Shown: piece by piece, positions 16,836-25,472 of the stretch
How positions within the stretch are numbered: the stretch's first letter is position 1
Layout: each line of letters begins with the position of its first letter
Origin: Calothrix sp. MO_192.B10
Lineage (GTDB): Bacteria; Cyanobacteriota; Cyanobacteriia; Cyanobacteriales; Nostocaceae
NCBI GenBank assembly: GCA_030065055.1
Contig: JASJDS010000006.1
Location: forward strand, 1-51,510
DNA length: 51,510 bases
Direction of reading: 5' to 3'
Position numbers and translations under genes: made by a program
The notes under the pieces: model-generated
Told to the model about the DNA's origin: nothing
Database searches by the model: none
Seen by the model: the letters and a program-made list of their open reading frames with translations, nothing else

Positions 16836-17953
16836 ATTTGAGTAAGCAATGTTTTGTATTCTTGAGCTACTGTTTGAGCACTGAAGTCTTGTGCTCTTTG
16901 TAAACCAGCTTCACGAAGTTGTTGAGCAAGCTTTGGATTAGTTAATATTTGAGCGATCGCATCAGTTATTTTTCGCGCTTGACCGGGTGGAGTTAATAAT
17001 CCATATTTTCCTCCCTCCAGAATTGTGGATGGCCCAGAAGGACAATCAGTAGATACCACCGGACAACCTAACGCTAGAGCTTCAACTACAACCCGACCAA
17101 ATCCCTCATGGTCAGATGACAATAACAATACTTGTGATTTTGTAATATAGGGATAAGGATTTTCAACAAATCCAGGCATAAAGATATATTTTGTTAACTC
17201 TAAATCTTCTACTTGTTGCTCTAACTGAGGACGCAGTTCCCCTTCTCCCAAAATTAATAAATTAGCATCTATTCCATAGGATTTACGTAAATGAAATATG
17301 GCTTCAATTGCAATATCAAAGCGTTTTTGATGAGTGAGACGACCAACAGTCACTATAGTTGGCTTCTCAAATATATGATGATAGCGTTCTTCAACTGGAA
17401 GTTTTCCCCCTTGAATAATTTTATCCAACTCAAAAGCAGGATAAATAACCGATAAATTTTCCGCAGGAACTTTATAATATTGGGTGATAACTTCTGCTAC
17501 TCCTTGAGATGCACAACGAATATGATATATCTGAGGATATATCCAACGAGATAAAAGATGATGAAACCAATGATTACTATCTTGTATCCATTGATTTAAA
17601 TTACACTGCACATGAGCAAGTAACTTCTTTCGATGCCAACGTGATAAAAACCAAGAAATATATGTTGGAGTTAGTTCAGAAACAGAAATAATAATATCAG
17701 CCTTACTAATTTCATTATTGAGTTCTAAAATTGTTTTAATCTGATGTATAATTTTAATTTTTTCCCAACTAATCGAAAGATTAGGAATAATTAATTTTCC
17801 GGAATAGCTGTGACAAAAAATATCATTATTTGGAGGTTTAAGGAGCATGAGTGTCATATCATAATCATCATCTTTTAGCTCTTTAATAAGAGAAATTAAA
17901 CTCCTTTCTGAACCTCCCATTCCTTGAAATCTTCCGATAATTAATAGCTTCAT
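16832..17953 (-). CDS. Glycosyltransferase family 4 (gene B2, duplicate)
   Basis: 373 residues, the same length as its paralogue at 15482-16603. GT4 motifs are intact: FQGMGGSERSL, TIVTVGRLTHQKRFDIAIEAI, and SSDHEGFGRVVVEALALGCPVVS. Most differences from the paralogue fall in the N-terminal acceptor domain (for example ISWEKIKIIHQIKTILELNNE), as expected if the two now use different acceptors. It lies 12 bp after the upstream GT4 gene. Both copies look functional. Confidence 0.85.
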   Translation of the reverse strand: MKLLIIGRFQGMGGSERSLISLIKELKDDDYDMTLMLLKPPNNDIFCHSYSGKLIIPNLSISWEKIKIIHQIKTILELNNEISKADIIISVSELTPTYISWFLSRWHRKKLLAHVQCNLNQWIQDSNHWFHHLLSRWIYPQIYHIRCASQGVAEVITQYYKVPAENLSVIYPAFELDKIIQGGKLPVEERYHHIFEKPTIVTVGRLTHQKRFDIAIEAIFHLRKSYGIDANLLILGEGELRPQLEQQVEDLELTKYIFMPGFVENPYPYITKSQVLLLSSDHEGFGRVVVEALALGCPVVSTDCPSGPSTILEGGKYGLLTPPGQARKITDAIAQILTNPKLAQQLREAGLQRAQDFSAQTVAQEYKTLLTQI

Positions 17954-17965
17954 TATAAACTAAAT

Positions 17966-19126
17966 TTAGATTGTTTTTTGTAAAAAATTGATAACTTCAT
18001 TGAAAAACATTGCAGCGGTTTCTGGTGTATGTTGGGATATGAGTTTTTTTGACTGATTGCCCATTTCTATACATATACTTGGGTCATCTATGAATTTTTT
18101 CATTATCTTTGCTAAGTCTTCGGTTTTATCTGGATCGAAAATATAGCCATTTTGACCATGAATAACCATTTCCGATGCTCCTGCACATTTAGAGCAAAGG
18201 ATAGGTTTTGCAAAAGTCATCGCTTCAAGAACTACCATACCCCATGTATCTTCTAGAGTGGGAAACACAAAAACGTCCACCATCTGAAAGTAATAACTCA
18301 AGATACTGTAATCCAACCATCCTAACCATTTAACACAGTTCTGCAATTCATGTTGCTGGGTAAATTCTTCCAGTTCATTCCGTTGGATGCCATCACCTAT
18401 AATTAGAAGAGTATAATCACAATAATTTTGCTCTTTTAGAAGTACACAGGCTGACAAGAGTTGCTTAATACCTTTCCTGGAAATTACTTGACCAACAAAG
18501 AGAAAAGTTGGACGTTTTTGTGACTTTATTTCTATGGTATCAATATCCATTTTCTGGGCTGATAACGCTTTTATGTCTGGTACTTCATAAGGTTGATGAA
18601 AAACTAAATTTTGATCTGCTTTTAAGATATTTGTCAGATACAACTTTCCTTGATTAGTGTTAGTTATAAAAGCATCAGCAAAGCGAGTAATCATCCGTCG
18701 CCAAAAAATACGAAATTTTGAATTACAATCATCCACTGTTGGTGAACTGCCTTCATAAGCAATCACAACTTGCCAGCGACAGATAGGCTTCAATAAAACT
18801 GCCAAAAAACTCCACAGAGAAAATGCTATGGTGAAGACAACCTGCGGCTTAAACTGGAATAAATGACTTACAATCGCTGGAGATACCAAGTCAAAACCGG
18901 GATTATAGCCAAGTAATGATTGACTTGTTTCTAGTCTTTTAGTTCTACCAACTAGTTCAACCGTAAATTTATCTTCATATCCTTTGGTAAATCCAGGCCA
19001 TTTTCCAGTATAGATAATTGTATGATTAAAAAGTTCAGTCAATTTAGAGAAAACAGGATGCCAATAATTCCCTAGTTCCATAGAAGGAAAAAGCCAAGCT
19101 ACACGGGTATCATTTTTATTAACCAT
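17966..19126 (-). CDS. Glycosyltransferase family 4 (gene A of duplicated block)
   Basis: About 386 residues from the ATG at 19126; the frame extends two codons further to a TTG at 19132. Family features are the donor-domain start FLFVGQVISRKGIKQLLSA, WLGWLDYSILSYYFQMVDVFVFPT, and LEDTWGMVVLEAMTFAKPIL with both catalytic-type glutamates. The N-terminal domain contains ELFNHTIIYTGKWPGF, so the acceptor differs from the B genes. The last 35 codons are duplicated as a remnant at 16621-16727. Confidence 0.85.
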   Translation of the reverse strand: MVNKNDTRVAWLFPSMELGNYWHPVFSKLTELFNHTIIYTGKWPGFTKGYEDKFTVELVGRTKRLETSQSLLGYNPGFDLVSPAIVSHLFQFKPQVVFTIAFSLWSFLAVLLKPICRWQVVIAYEGSSPTVDDCNSKFRIFWRRMITRFADAFITNTNQGKLYLTNILKADQNLVFHQPYEVPDIKALSAQKMDIDTIEIKSQKRPTFLFVGQVISRKGIKQLLSACVLLKEQNYCDYTLLIIGDGIQRNELEEFTQQHELQNCVKWLGWLDYSILSYYFQMVDVFVFPTLEDTWGMVVLEAMTFAKPILCSKCAGASEMVIHGQNGYIFDPDKTEDLAKIMKKFIDDPSICIEMGNQSKKLISQHTPETAAMFFNEVINFLQKTI

Positions 19127-19222
19127 TCTCAATTACTCTTATAAATTAGTGAAATACTAATGAATCTTGGTCTTAACTCATTATTTGCACCATTCAAGGG
19201 CAAGAGCCAGAGGCTCTATATT

Positions 19223-19272
19223 CTAGTTACCAGGCTCAGCCTGGTAACTAGGGTCAAGGAGGCTCTGCCTCC
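19223..19272. repeat. Palindromic repeats upstream of GT4 gene A
   Basis: A perfect 29-bp palindrome (arms ctagttaccaggct, 19223-19236 and 19238-19251) is followed by ggaggctctgcctcc (19258-19272). Together they form stable hairpins between the GT2 and GT4 genes. They may attenuate transcription within the cluster; that role is inferred. Confidence 0.65.
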
Positions 19273-19302
19273 TGTTCTCGGAATTGGTGCAAGTTGTTGG
19301 TT

Positions 19303-20202
19303 TTAAGAAACTGTTTTGGCTGATATTTGATGGCTTTTAAAATTTTTAAATACAGCTTTTAAGAACAATCTTGCATATGGAAGAAGCCAATATATCCGCC
19401 ATAACCAACCCCCATGTCTATAAGCAAAGATTTTCCACTCTTGGATTGGTAAACATTTTGGTTGGTTAATCTCATACCAACGTTGACGTAGGGTTTTATT
19501 TGGTTGCTCCCAAACTTGTAGTCCCGAAAGATTCTCTTCGCAGGTTCCAATATATCCTGGTGCTACCCAAACCGAACAACCTTGTTGACAAGCTCGTAAA
19601 CCGTAGTCTACATCTCCCGTACCGTGGGTAAAAGCTGTGTCTAGATTACCTACCCTCTTCACTACTTTTCGAGGAATTAGCACGCAATTCCCATTCATAG
19701 TTAAACAAGGTTTTGCTTCTTCACCAGGCTCTACAGGGTCAAATTTGAATGGATGCCATTTGTTTGTGCGGATCATACCTCCGTATGTAAATACACCAGT
19801 CTCTGGAGCTTGAGTAGAGCCAACTACAATTGGTCTATGGTAGTCCTGTTCGAGTAAGCTTGTGTAAGTAGTGAGTAAATTATTTAGGGCATTGGGGTAA
19901 AGAAGAGTATCATCATTGAGCCAAAGATAGTAATCGTAATCAGCCTTCATCGCTTCACCAAAGGCTAATCTCATTCCTCCATTCCAAAATAAGTTGCCAT
20001 CCCCTGGGATTAATTTCACTGTGGGGTAAGAATCACTGATTGCTTCTCTGGTTCCGTCCGTACTACCATCATCAACTAAATATACTTGAAGTACTACATT
20101 TGTGGATAAATTCTGCTGAGATAAACTTGACAAACAAGAAAGTGTTTTTTCCCGTCGATTATGACAAGTTATAAGTACTGCAAGACGTAAGATATTTACC
20201 AT
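19303..20202 (-). CDS. Glycosyltransferase family 2
   Basis: 299 residues. GT-A fold inverting transferase: LAVLITCHNRREKTLSCL at the N-terminus, VYLVDDGSTDGT, NLFWNGGMRLA, the DxD-type metal site in YLWLNDDTLL, MNGNCVLIPRKVV and GTGDVDYGLRACQ. The arrangement is that of rhamnosyltransferase-like GT2 enzymes. It is cytoplasmic, facing the membrane, and adds a sugar to the lipid-linked EPS unit. Confidence 0.87.
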   Translation of the reverse strand: MVNILRLAVLITCHNRREKTLSCLSSLSQQNLSTNVVLQVYLVDDGSTDGTREAISDSYPTVKLIPGDGNLFWNGGMRLAFGEAMKADYDYYLWLNDDTLLYPNALNNLLTTYTSLLEQDYHRPIVVGSTQAPETGVFTYGGMIRTNKWHPFKFDPVEPGEEAKPCLTMNGNCVLIPRKVVKRVGNLDTAFTHGTGDVDYGLRACQQGCSVWVAPGYIGTCEENLSGLQVWEQPNKTLRQRWYEINQPKCLPIQEWKIFAYRHGGWLWRIYWLLPYARLFLKAVFKNFKSHQISAKTVS

Positions 20203-20250
20203 AACTATATGAATTTCATTAATTATTGTATGATATATTAATTGCTATAA

Positions 20251-21531
20251 TTAACTATGTTTGTAATTATTTATGATTTCATTGAAAAGATTTAAATATC
20301 GATTTGATTGAATTTCCAATGTAAATTCTTGCTCTACTTTTTGACGAGAATAGTAAGATAATTTTTCATGTCTCTCCAGATTTTCTAGTACCCAAGCAAT
20401 TCCTGCTGCTAAATCTTCGATTTCATACGGTTTTGCCAAATAGCCGTTTATTTGATGGTCAACAATATCTGTTAACCCAGTAGCATTAAATGCAACTACT
20501 GGTGTTCCACAAGCTAATGATTCACTCGCTGTTTGTCCAAAAGCTTCTTGTAAGGATGGTACTATCATAACATCAGCAGCCGAATAAACTAATGACAGAC
20601 AAAGATCATCTCTCAGGCGTTCTAGATAGTGTGTCTTGAATCCTAAATCTGGTGGGTTATCGGGTTGAGATGCACCGAAAATAACTATTTCTAACTTATC
20701 TTTCCAGCCAGATTTACTTAACTCTATCAGTGCTGGCTTTAATAGATGAAATCCTTTGTTTATATCATCAGTCGCATCCATTGCTCCAAATAAAATCAGT
20801 TGTTTATCTTCAGGTAAATCCAGTAATTCTCGAGCTGTAAATTGATTGATAGGTTTATATTTTCGAGTATCAAGTCCATGGGGAATTACCTCTATGCGTA
20901 AATTCTGAAACAGAGAACTGGAACTAGCAGATTGAGCTAACCACTTACTTGGTGAAATAATTGTTGGTTGCAAATTTCTCCAAGCTCTTAATTTGCGCCA
21001 CCATACCCAATGGGATAAATCCCAGTTCTGCTTACTACCTAACCGGGGACACATACCGCATGAAACTTTGTAGCGGGAGCAATCCCAACTGCAGTGGCAT
21101 CCACCAGTAAAAGCCCACATATCATGTAGAGTCCACACTACAGGAGCTTTCAATTTGCCAATTGTTTCTATCTGCATAAATCCTGCACTAATCCAGTGCA
21201 GATTGATAATATCTGGATTGATTTGAGCCACCCTAGAAGCAACTGTATCTGGTATCCAGTGAGAAGAAAACAGCATTCTTTCTCGATGGGGATAAAGCTT
21301 TTCTGGTAAGTAATCTAATGTCAGTTTTGCCTGTGCTATACCTTGAGATATTCTAGTCTTATGTGAAAGTACTGTTTTGTCGTCACTTAATTTCTCTTGT
21401 ACTAGCACTTGCGAATTGACACCAATATCTTGTAATCCTTTGTGTAAACGATAGGCCGCACGGGCTGCACCACCATTTGTATCAGAAGTACTGAGGTGTA
21501 AAACTTTCATATCTCCACTTTTGCTCACCAT
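20251..21531 (-). CDS. Glycosyltransferase family 4 with Cys cluster
   Basis: 426 residues. It starts with KVLHLSTSDTNGGAARAAYRLH, followed by the insert TLHDMWAFTGGCHCSWDCSRY and VSCGMCPRLGS, a Cys-rich segment seen in WcaC-like and related GT4 enzymes. The donor domain carries VPSLQEAFGQTASESLACGTPVVAFN. An internal ATG (21510) opening MKVLHLSTSD is the likelier start by comparison with the family; the annotated one adds seven residues. It belongs to the EPS cluster. Confidence 0.84.
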   Translation of the reverse strand: MVSKSGDMKVLHLSTSDTNGGAARAAYRLHKGLQDIGVNSQVLVQEKLSDDKTVLSHKTRISQGIAQAKLTLDYLPEKLYPHRERMLFSSHWIPDTVASRVAQINPDIINLHWISAGFMQIETIGKLKAPVVWTLHDMWAFTGGCHCSWDCSRYKVSCGMCPRLGSKQNWDLSHWVWWRKLRAWRNLQPTIISPSKWLAQSASSSSLFQNLRIEVIPHGLDTRKYKPINQFTARELLDLPEDKQLILFGAMDATDDINKGFHLLKPALIELSKSGWKDKLEIVIFGASQPDNPPDLGFKTHYLERLRDDLCLSLVYSAADVMIVPSLQEAFGQTASESLACGTPVVAFNATGLTDIVDHQINGYLAKPYEIEDLAAGIAWVLENLERHEKLSYYSRQKVEQEFTLEIQSNRYLNLFNEIINNYKHS

Positions 21532-21617
21532 TATTCAAAATCATCCTGTTATAAATTTCAGTATTTAAAGATAGCTTTCCTGTATATTTTTGTTGTACAG
21601 ATGATATTGTGGTTTGA

Positions 21618-22880
21618 TTATTTACTCGTAGTTGCAAGAGCTAATTTGAAATCTCTGTTTCTCCTAATTTTTTGCGATTCAATAATCATAGATAATAAGA
21701 TTGATACATATATTAAAAAATCGATATTTGGATTTATTAGTGCAGATTCAGACAAATTAATAATTATGAAATATACCAGAAATTGCATCGGCCACAAGTC
21801 TACCCATGTTTGAGATCTAACAAGGACTCGTTTTAAAGCTTTGAATAAGAATTGCAGCAAAGTTATTGTAAAAATAGTAGCTCCAAATAGTCCTAACTCT
21901 AATAAAATTGTGATGAAGCCATTGTGAGCATCACCTGCCCACTTGAACTCTGCTTTGATATTTAAGGCCTCAGCACTATTCCAGAATCCAGAATATCCAT
22001 AGCCAAGAAAAGGTCTATCTGCTATCTTTGTCATTAACTCTGACCACATTGGAGTACGCCCACTAAAGGTGAGTAAATTTTTGCCTTGAGTCGCTACTAG
22101 ACTATATGCATTATCCAATAACCATATAGATGTGCCTATAATTAACATTAGTGCAATGTTAATCAAAATGACTTTTAAAACATGAGATTTATTTTGTTTG
22201 ATCAACTTGTAGATAAATATCAGAGATATAAAAGCCACTAAAATGACAAGAGATGTTGTTGAATCTGCAAGGATGATCAGAATTGTTGATAATATGAATC
22301 CAGGCCATAGTATCCACCAATATTTATAATTATCGAGAGCAAGATTTAGAAAAATACCTGCACTTAAAGTCATCATTGCTCCCAATGAATTTTTATGCTC
22401 ATATATACCACACCATTGACCCGACCATGTGTCTCCATAATGAATTCCATAGGAGGGTAAAAATAAACATAATATTGTAGATTCTACAGCTACTATTCCC
22501 ATTACCCAAGCTAGCAACCACATTTGTTCTTGTATACTATGCTTCCAAGATAAGTACGCTCCAAACAAAAATGTCATTAATAGCCATCTCGAAGTAAACC
22601 AAGTTGCCTGTGGAGCTTCAGACCAAAAAATGGAGAAAAGTGTAAATCCGATCATCAAGAGAAGAATTATATTTTTCGTACTTATATATATGCATTTTTT
22701 CCAATTTCTAAAGATTAAAAAGAATAAGAGTAAATAATGAAGTGAATTAATGATAATTCCTACAAAAGAACCACCTAAGATTTCTACTGAGACCTCTCGG
22801 GGAGGTTTGATTTTAAAAACACCTACATAAATAGCCAATACTAAAATTGTAACTATTCTTTCTAGCTGATTAATAGACAT
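21618..22880 (-). CDS. O-antigen ligase/polymerase family protein (Wzy-like)
   Basis: 420 residues with about ten or more hydrophobic segments. It contains the family's periplasmic loop motifs GIYEHKNSLGAM, LTFSGRTPMWSELM, RPFLGYGYSGFW and GDAHNGFITILLELG. In an EPS cluster with Wzx and a Wzc-type protein it is most likely the polymerase that joins repeat units at the outer face of the inner membrane. It starts 41 bp after the wzx-like gene. Confidence 0.83.
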   Translation of the reverse strand: MSINQLERIVTILVLAIYVGVFKIKPPREVSVEILGGSFVGIIINSLHYLLLFFLIFRNWKKCIYISTKNIILLLMIGFTLFSIFWSEAPQATWFTSRWLLMTFLFGAYLSWKHSIQEQMWLLAWVMGIVAVESTILCLFLPSYGIHYGDTWSGQWCGIYEHKNSLGAMMTLSAGIFLNLALDNYKYWWILWPGFILSTILIILADSTTSLVILVAFISLIFIYKLIKQNKSHVLKVILINIALMLIIGTSIWLLDNAYSLVATQGKNLLTFSGRTPMWSELMTKIADRPFLGYGYSGFWNSAEALNIKAEFKWAGDAHNGFITILLELGLFGATIFTITLLQFLFKALKRVLVRSQTWVDLWPMQFLVYFIIINLSESALINPNIDFLIYVSILLSMIIESQKIRRNRDFKLALATTSK

Positions 22881-22921
22881 ATAAATATAAAATATCCTGA
22901 CAAATCAATCTATATATCTGA

Positions 22922-24214
22922 TTAATTTTCAATTCTTGGTATGAAAAAACTTTGTAATATTTTTCGAGGTGGTAAGGCAGTAAAAGCATAAGAAATTACA
23001 GTAGAAATTGCTGCACCAGTTTCAGCATAAGCAGGAATCAAAAATAGATTTAAAATAATATTAGTAATTGCCCCTATTAAAGTTCTGTACATCGAAAGGT
23101 GAGTCAAACCTTCGGCAATAAACCAGGGTGATATTGCAACTCCTATAAAAATAAAGAAAGAAGACCAGATGTGAATTGCTAAAACCGCCCCCGCAGCTGA
23201 GTAGCTTGCACCAAATAGCATTGTAATTATCGTCCCTGATAAAAATGTCATTGGCACTGTAATCATCACAGACAATATCATCATGGCAATCAGAAACTGT
23301 TTGAGGCGTTTATAGTAAAGCGATTCATGAGTTTCCTTAGCGGCAAAAATTGCGGGAGAAACTGAAGCAAGGATAGCCATTGGAATAAAATACCAGACCT
23401 CAGAAATACGGGTTGCAACTGAATAAATACCCACTGCTTTATTCCCGACCATTTGCCCCAACATGATTTGATCTATTTGCATATAAATGATAATGCCCAA
23501 ATTAGAAAGAATCATGAACTTACTTTGCTTTAACAGAGTTTTAGCTAATGGAAAACTCCAACGCCATAACCAAAAGGAGAAGCCTTTAATCTTGTAAGCG
23601 ATCGCTAAACCGATTCCAAAAAAACCGATTTCTGCCAATGTTGTCCAAGCAAAAGCAATTAATGGTGCTTGCATCTGAATTAAAGCAACCTTGACCAAAG
23701 CAATGATTAAAAAGGCTACATTTCTAGCAACAACAGTGTACTTTGACTGCACTTGAGACTCAAACCAAAGATCAATGGTGTCAACAGCTTCAAAAATTCC
23801 TGCTGTTGCTAAAATTACTACTATCGTGACTGTCAGAATGTCGTCCTGACGTAACAATAATATACAGATAGTTGCTAATAACAGAGAGCTAAAGCCACCT
23901 AATATTTTCAGCCAGAAAGTTGTTCCTAATATCTTCTCTCTGTTAGATGAGTCCCGTACAAGCTCGCGGATGACAATGTTATCTACTCCGAGGGTAGTAA
24001 GTGGGCTGAACAAGGCTACAAAAGCAATGGCATAGTTAAAAAGACCATATTGCTGTACTCCTAGGTAACGAGCAACCCATACTCCCACAAAAAGACTAAT
24101 TCCCATGCGAAGAATACGGTCAAAAAACAGCCAACTTACATTGGCAATAATTGCACGTAGTTTTGGGTGAAATGTGAAAGGTAATAACTTCTGAATTTTG
24201 AATTGACTTCCCAT
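22922..24214 (-). CDS. Polysaccharide flippase (Wzx-like)
   Basis: 430 residues, about twelve predicted hydrophobic helices. It belongs to the MOP/PST oligosaccharide flippase group: FVGVWVARYLGVQQYGLFNYAIAF at the N-terminus, QIDQIMLGQMVGNKAVGIYSVA, and the C-terminal repeat of the fold. It moves lipid-linked repeat units across the inner membrane for the polymerase encoded next. A 122-bp MITE lies 48 bp upstream, so its promoter region may have been remodelled. Confidence 0.87.
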   Translation of the reverse strand: MGSQFKIQKLLPFTFHPKLRAIIANVSWLFFDRILRMGISLFVGVWVARYLGVQQYGLFNYAIAFVALFSPLTTLGVDNIVIRELVRDSSNREKILGTTFWLKILGGFSSLLLATICILLLRQDDILTVTIVVILATAGIFEAVDTIDLWFESQVQSKYTVVARNVAFLIIALVKVALIQMQAPLIAFAWTTLAEIGFFGIGLAIAYKIKGFSFWLWRWSFPLAKTLLKQSKFMILSNLGIIIYMQIDQIMLGQMVGNKAVGIYSVATRISEVWYFIPMAILASVSPAIFAAKETHESLYYKRLKQFLIAMMILSVMITVPMTFLSGTIITMLFGASYSAAGAVLAIHIWSSFFIFIGVAISPWFIAEGLTHLSMYRTLIGAITNIILNLFLIPAYAETGAAISTVISYAFTALPPRKILQSFFIPRIEN

Positions 24215-24261
24215 AAATGGATTTCAATAATTAGAGTCTGTAAGTATCGTCTATAGGAATT

Positions 24262-24383
24262 AGGACTTACGCAACTGGCATATTTTTTTGTAGGGTGCGT
24301 GACAGCACGAAAATATTTGAACCTAGCAATAAGACTTATAACGTCACGCACCAACCGCTGATTGTGACAATTGCGTAAGTCCT
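24262..24383. mobile_element. 122-bp MITE with 13-bp terminal inverted repeats
   Basis: The ends aggacttacgcaa (24262-24274) and ttgcgtaagtcct (24371-24383) are perfect inverted repeats. An inner pair, ggtgcgtgac (24294-24303) and gtcacgcacc (24343-24352), is also perfect. It has no coding capacity. A solo end-like acgtaagtcct also occurs near 28119. Confidence 0.75.
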
Positions 24384-24422
24384 GGGAAGATAGTTTGATT
24401 TATGAAATCATTTGTGACGATA

Positions 24423-24450
24423 GGGAACAGGGAATAGGCAATAGGGAACA
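24423..24450. repeat. Heptamer repeat gggaaYa x4
   Basis: Four 7-bp units (gggaaca, gggaata, ggcaata, gggaaca) lie downstream of the GNAT-like gene. They are related to the arrays at 4332 and 43498. Confidence 0.75.
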
Positions 24451-24470
24451 GAAAATGTACTGAGATTTTT

Positions 24471-25421
24471 TCAAGACTTAATACTGAATTTCATCGCTTT
24501 AGGAAAACCTTTCAATTCTTGTTTAATTTTCCTCATTTTTTTGAGTCCAGGAAGATAAGTTAGCTGTTTCCTCAGTAATTGATTAATAGAATTGGTTAAA
24601 CCTCCTATTTCTGTAATCATCCGTGAGTGTGTAGCATAATCCCACTTGTAAGTTTCTCCTCCAATTAAGAAATCAAACTCTTTATGTCCTTCCCGATAGC
24701 TAGTTTCCATAGTGAAATGCATGAGTAAACGACCCGGAGCATAAGTATTATATTGGGGATCGTATGCTGCAATCCATGAGTAAAAACGACCCTCCCAGAC
24801 AGCCCCGAGGTCCACAGCTAAGAATTTATCGCCGACTGAAAGACTTGCAACTACTAGCAAACCACTATTCATCAGTTCTTGAAAAAGGCGGACATTTGTC
24901 ATGTCGGCAAACAACTCTTGAGCTTCACTGAACTGTGCAGATTTCAATTTCATGCAGAAGTCCAATGCTTCCGCTCTGGTATCTTGCCATACAAACTTTA
25001 CAGACCCTACATCTTTTTCTAACTTGCGTTTCCGGCGCTGGGAATCACGATAGAGTTTGGAGTTATTGGATTTTAGATGAGCGAGAAATGCCTCCCAAGA
25101 AGGAAAGCTAGTCCAGTCGATCAAAGGAGCAGCTTCGTAAGGCACAAATAAATTGCGATCAAACCACTCTTTGGCTGTAACTACACCATGACATACTCCG
25201 GCAATGTAAGGCACTGTTTTATTAGTGGTTTTTGCCTCTGCAGCTGGGACAGGCTCAAAAAAATCAATAAATTGCCAGTCGGTAATCGGTTTTCCATCTG
25301 GGAATGTAGGTAATCGCCATATCTGACTTTGGAGTACAAAGTCTTCTAGATGAAGTTCTACTTCTGGAAAATATGCTTTGTTAAAGGCTTCAAGGAATGG
25401 AGTAGAAGAATAAATATTCAT
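24471..25421 (-). CDS. GNAT/FemAB-like (CelD/BcsL-type) acyltransferase
   Basis: 316 residues. The layout is that of the GNAT domain found in exopolysaccharide loci: a basic helix (SKLYRDSQRRKRKLEK), LDFCMKLKSAQF, FLAVDLGAVWEGRFYSWIAAYDPQYNTYAPGRLLM, and a C-terminal EFDFLIGGETYKWDYAT. This YDPxYxxYAPGxLL pattern is the signature of the family. It probably acylates a sugar or an EPS-associated precursor in the cytoplasm. It sits between the wzc-like and wzx-like genes on the same strand. Confidence 0.75.
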   Translation of the reverse strand: MNIYSSTPFLEAFNKAYFPEVELHLEDFVLQSQIWRLPTFPDGKPITDWQFIDFFEPVPAAEAKTTNKTVPYIAGVCHGVVTAKEWFDRNLFVPYEAAPLIDWTSFPSWEAFLAHLKSNNSKLYRDSQRRKRKLEKDVGSVKFVWQDTRAEALDFCMKLKSAQFSEAQELFADMTNVRLFQELMNSGLLVVASLSVGDKFLAVDLGAVWEGRFYSWIAAYDPQYNTYAPGRLLMHFTMETSYREGHKEFDFLIGGETYKWDYATHSRMITEIGGLTNSINQLLRKQLTYLPGLKKMRKIKQELKGFPKAMKFSIKS

Positions 25422-25452
25422 AAGACTTTAGTATTTATACATTTGTATAAGA

Positions 25453-25472
25453 CCTCGTCCTTAAGGACGGGG
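25453..25472 (-). terminator. Hairpin after the BY-kinase gene
   Basis: A 20-bp near-perfect palindrome (cctcgtcctt/aaggacgggg) begins directly after the stop codon of the co-polymerase gene. There is no long T run beyond it on the minus strand, so it may attenuate rather than stop transcription into the rest of the cluster. Confidence 0.4.
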
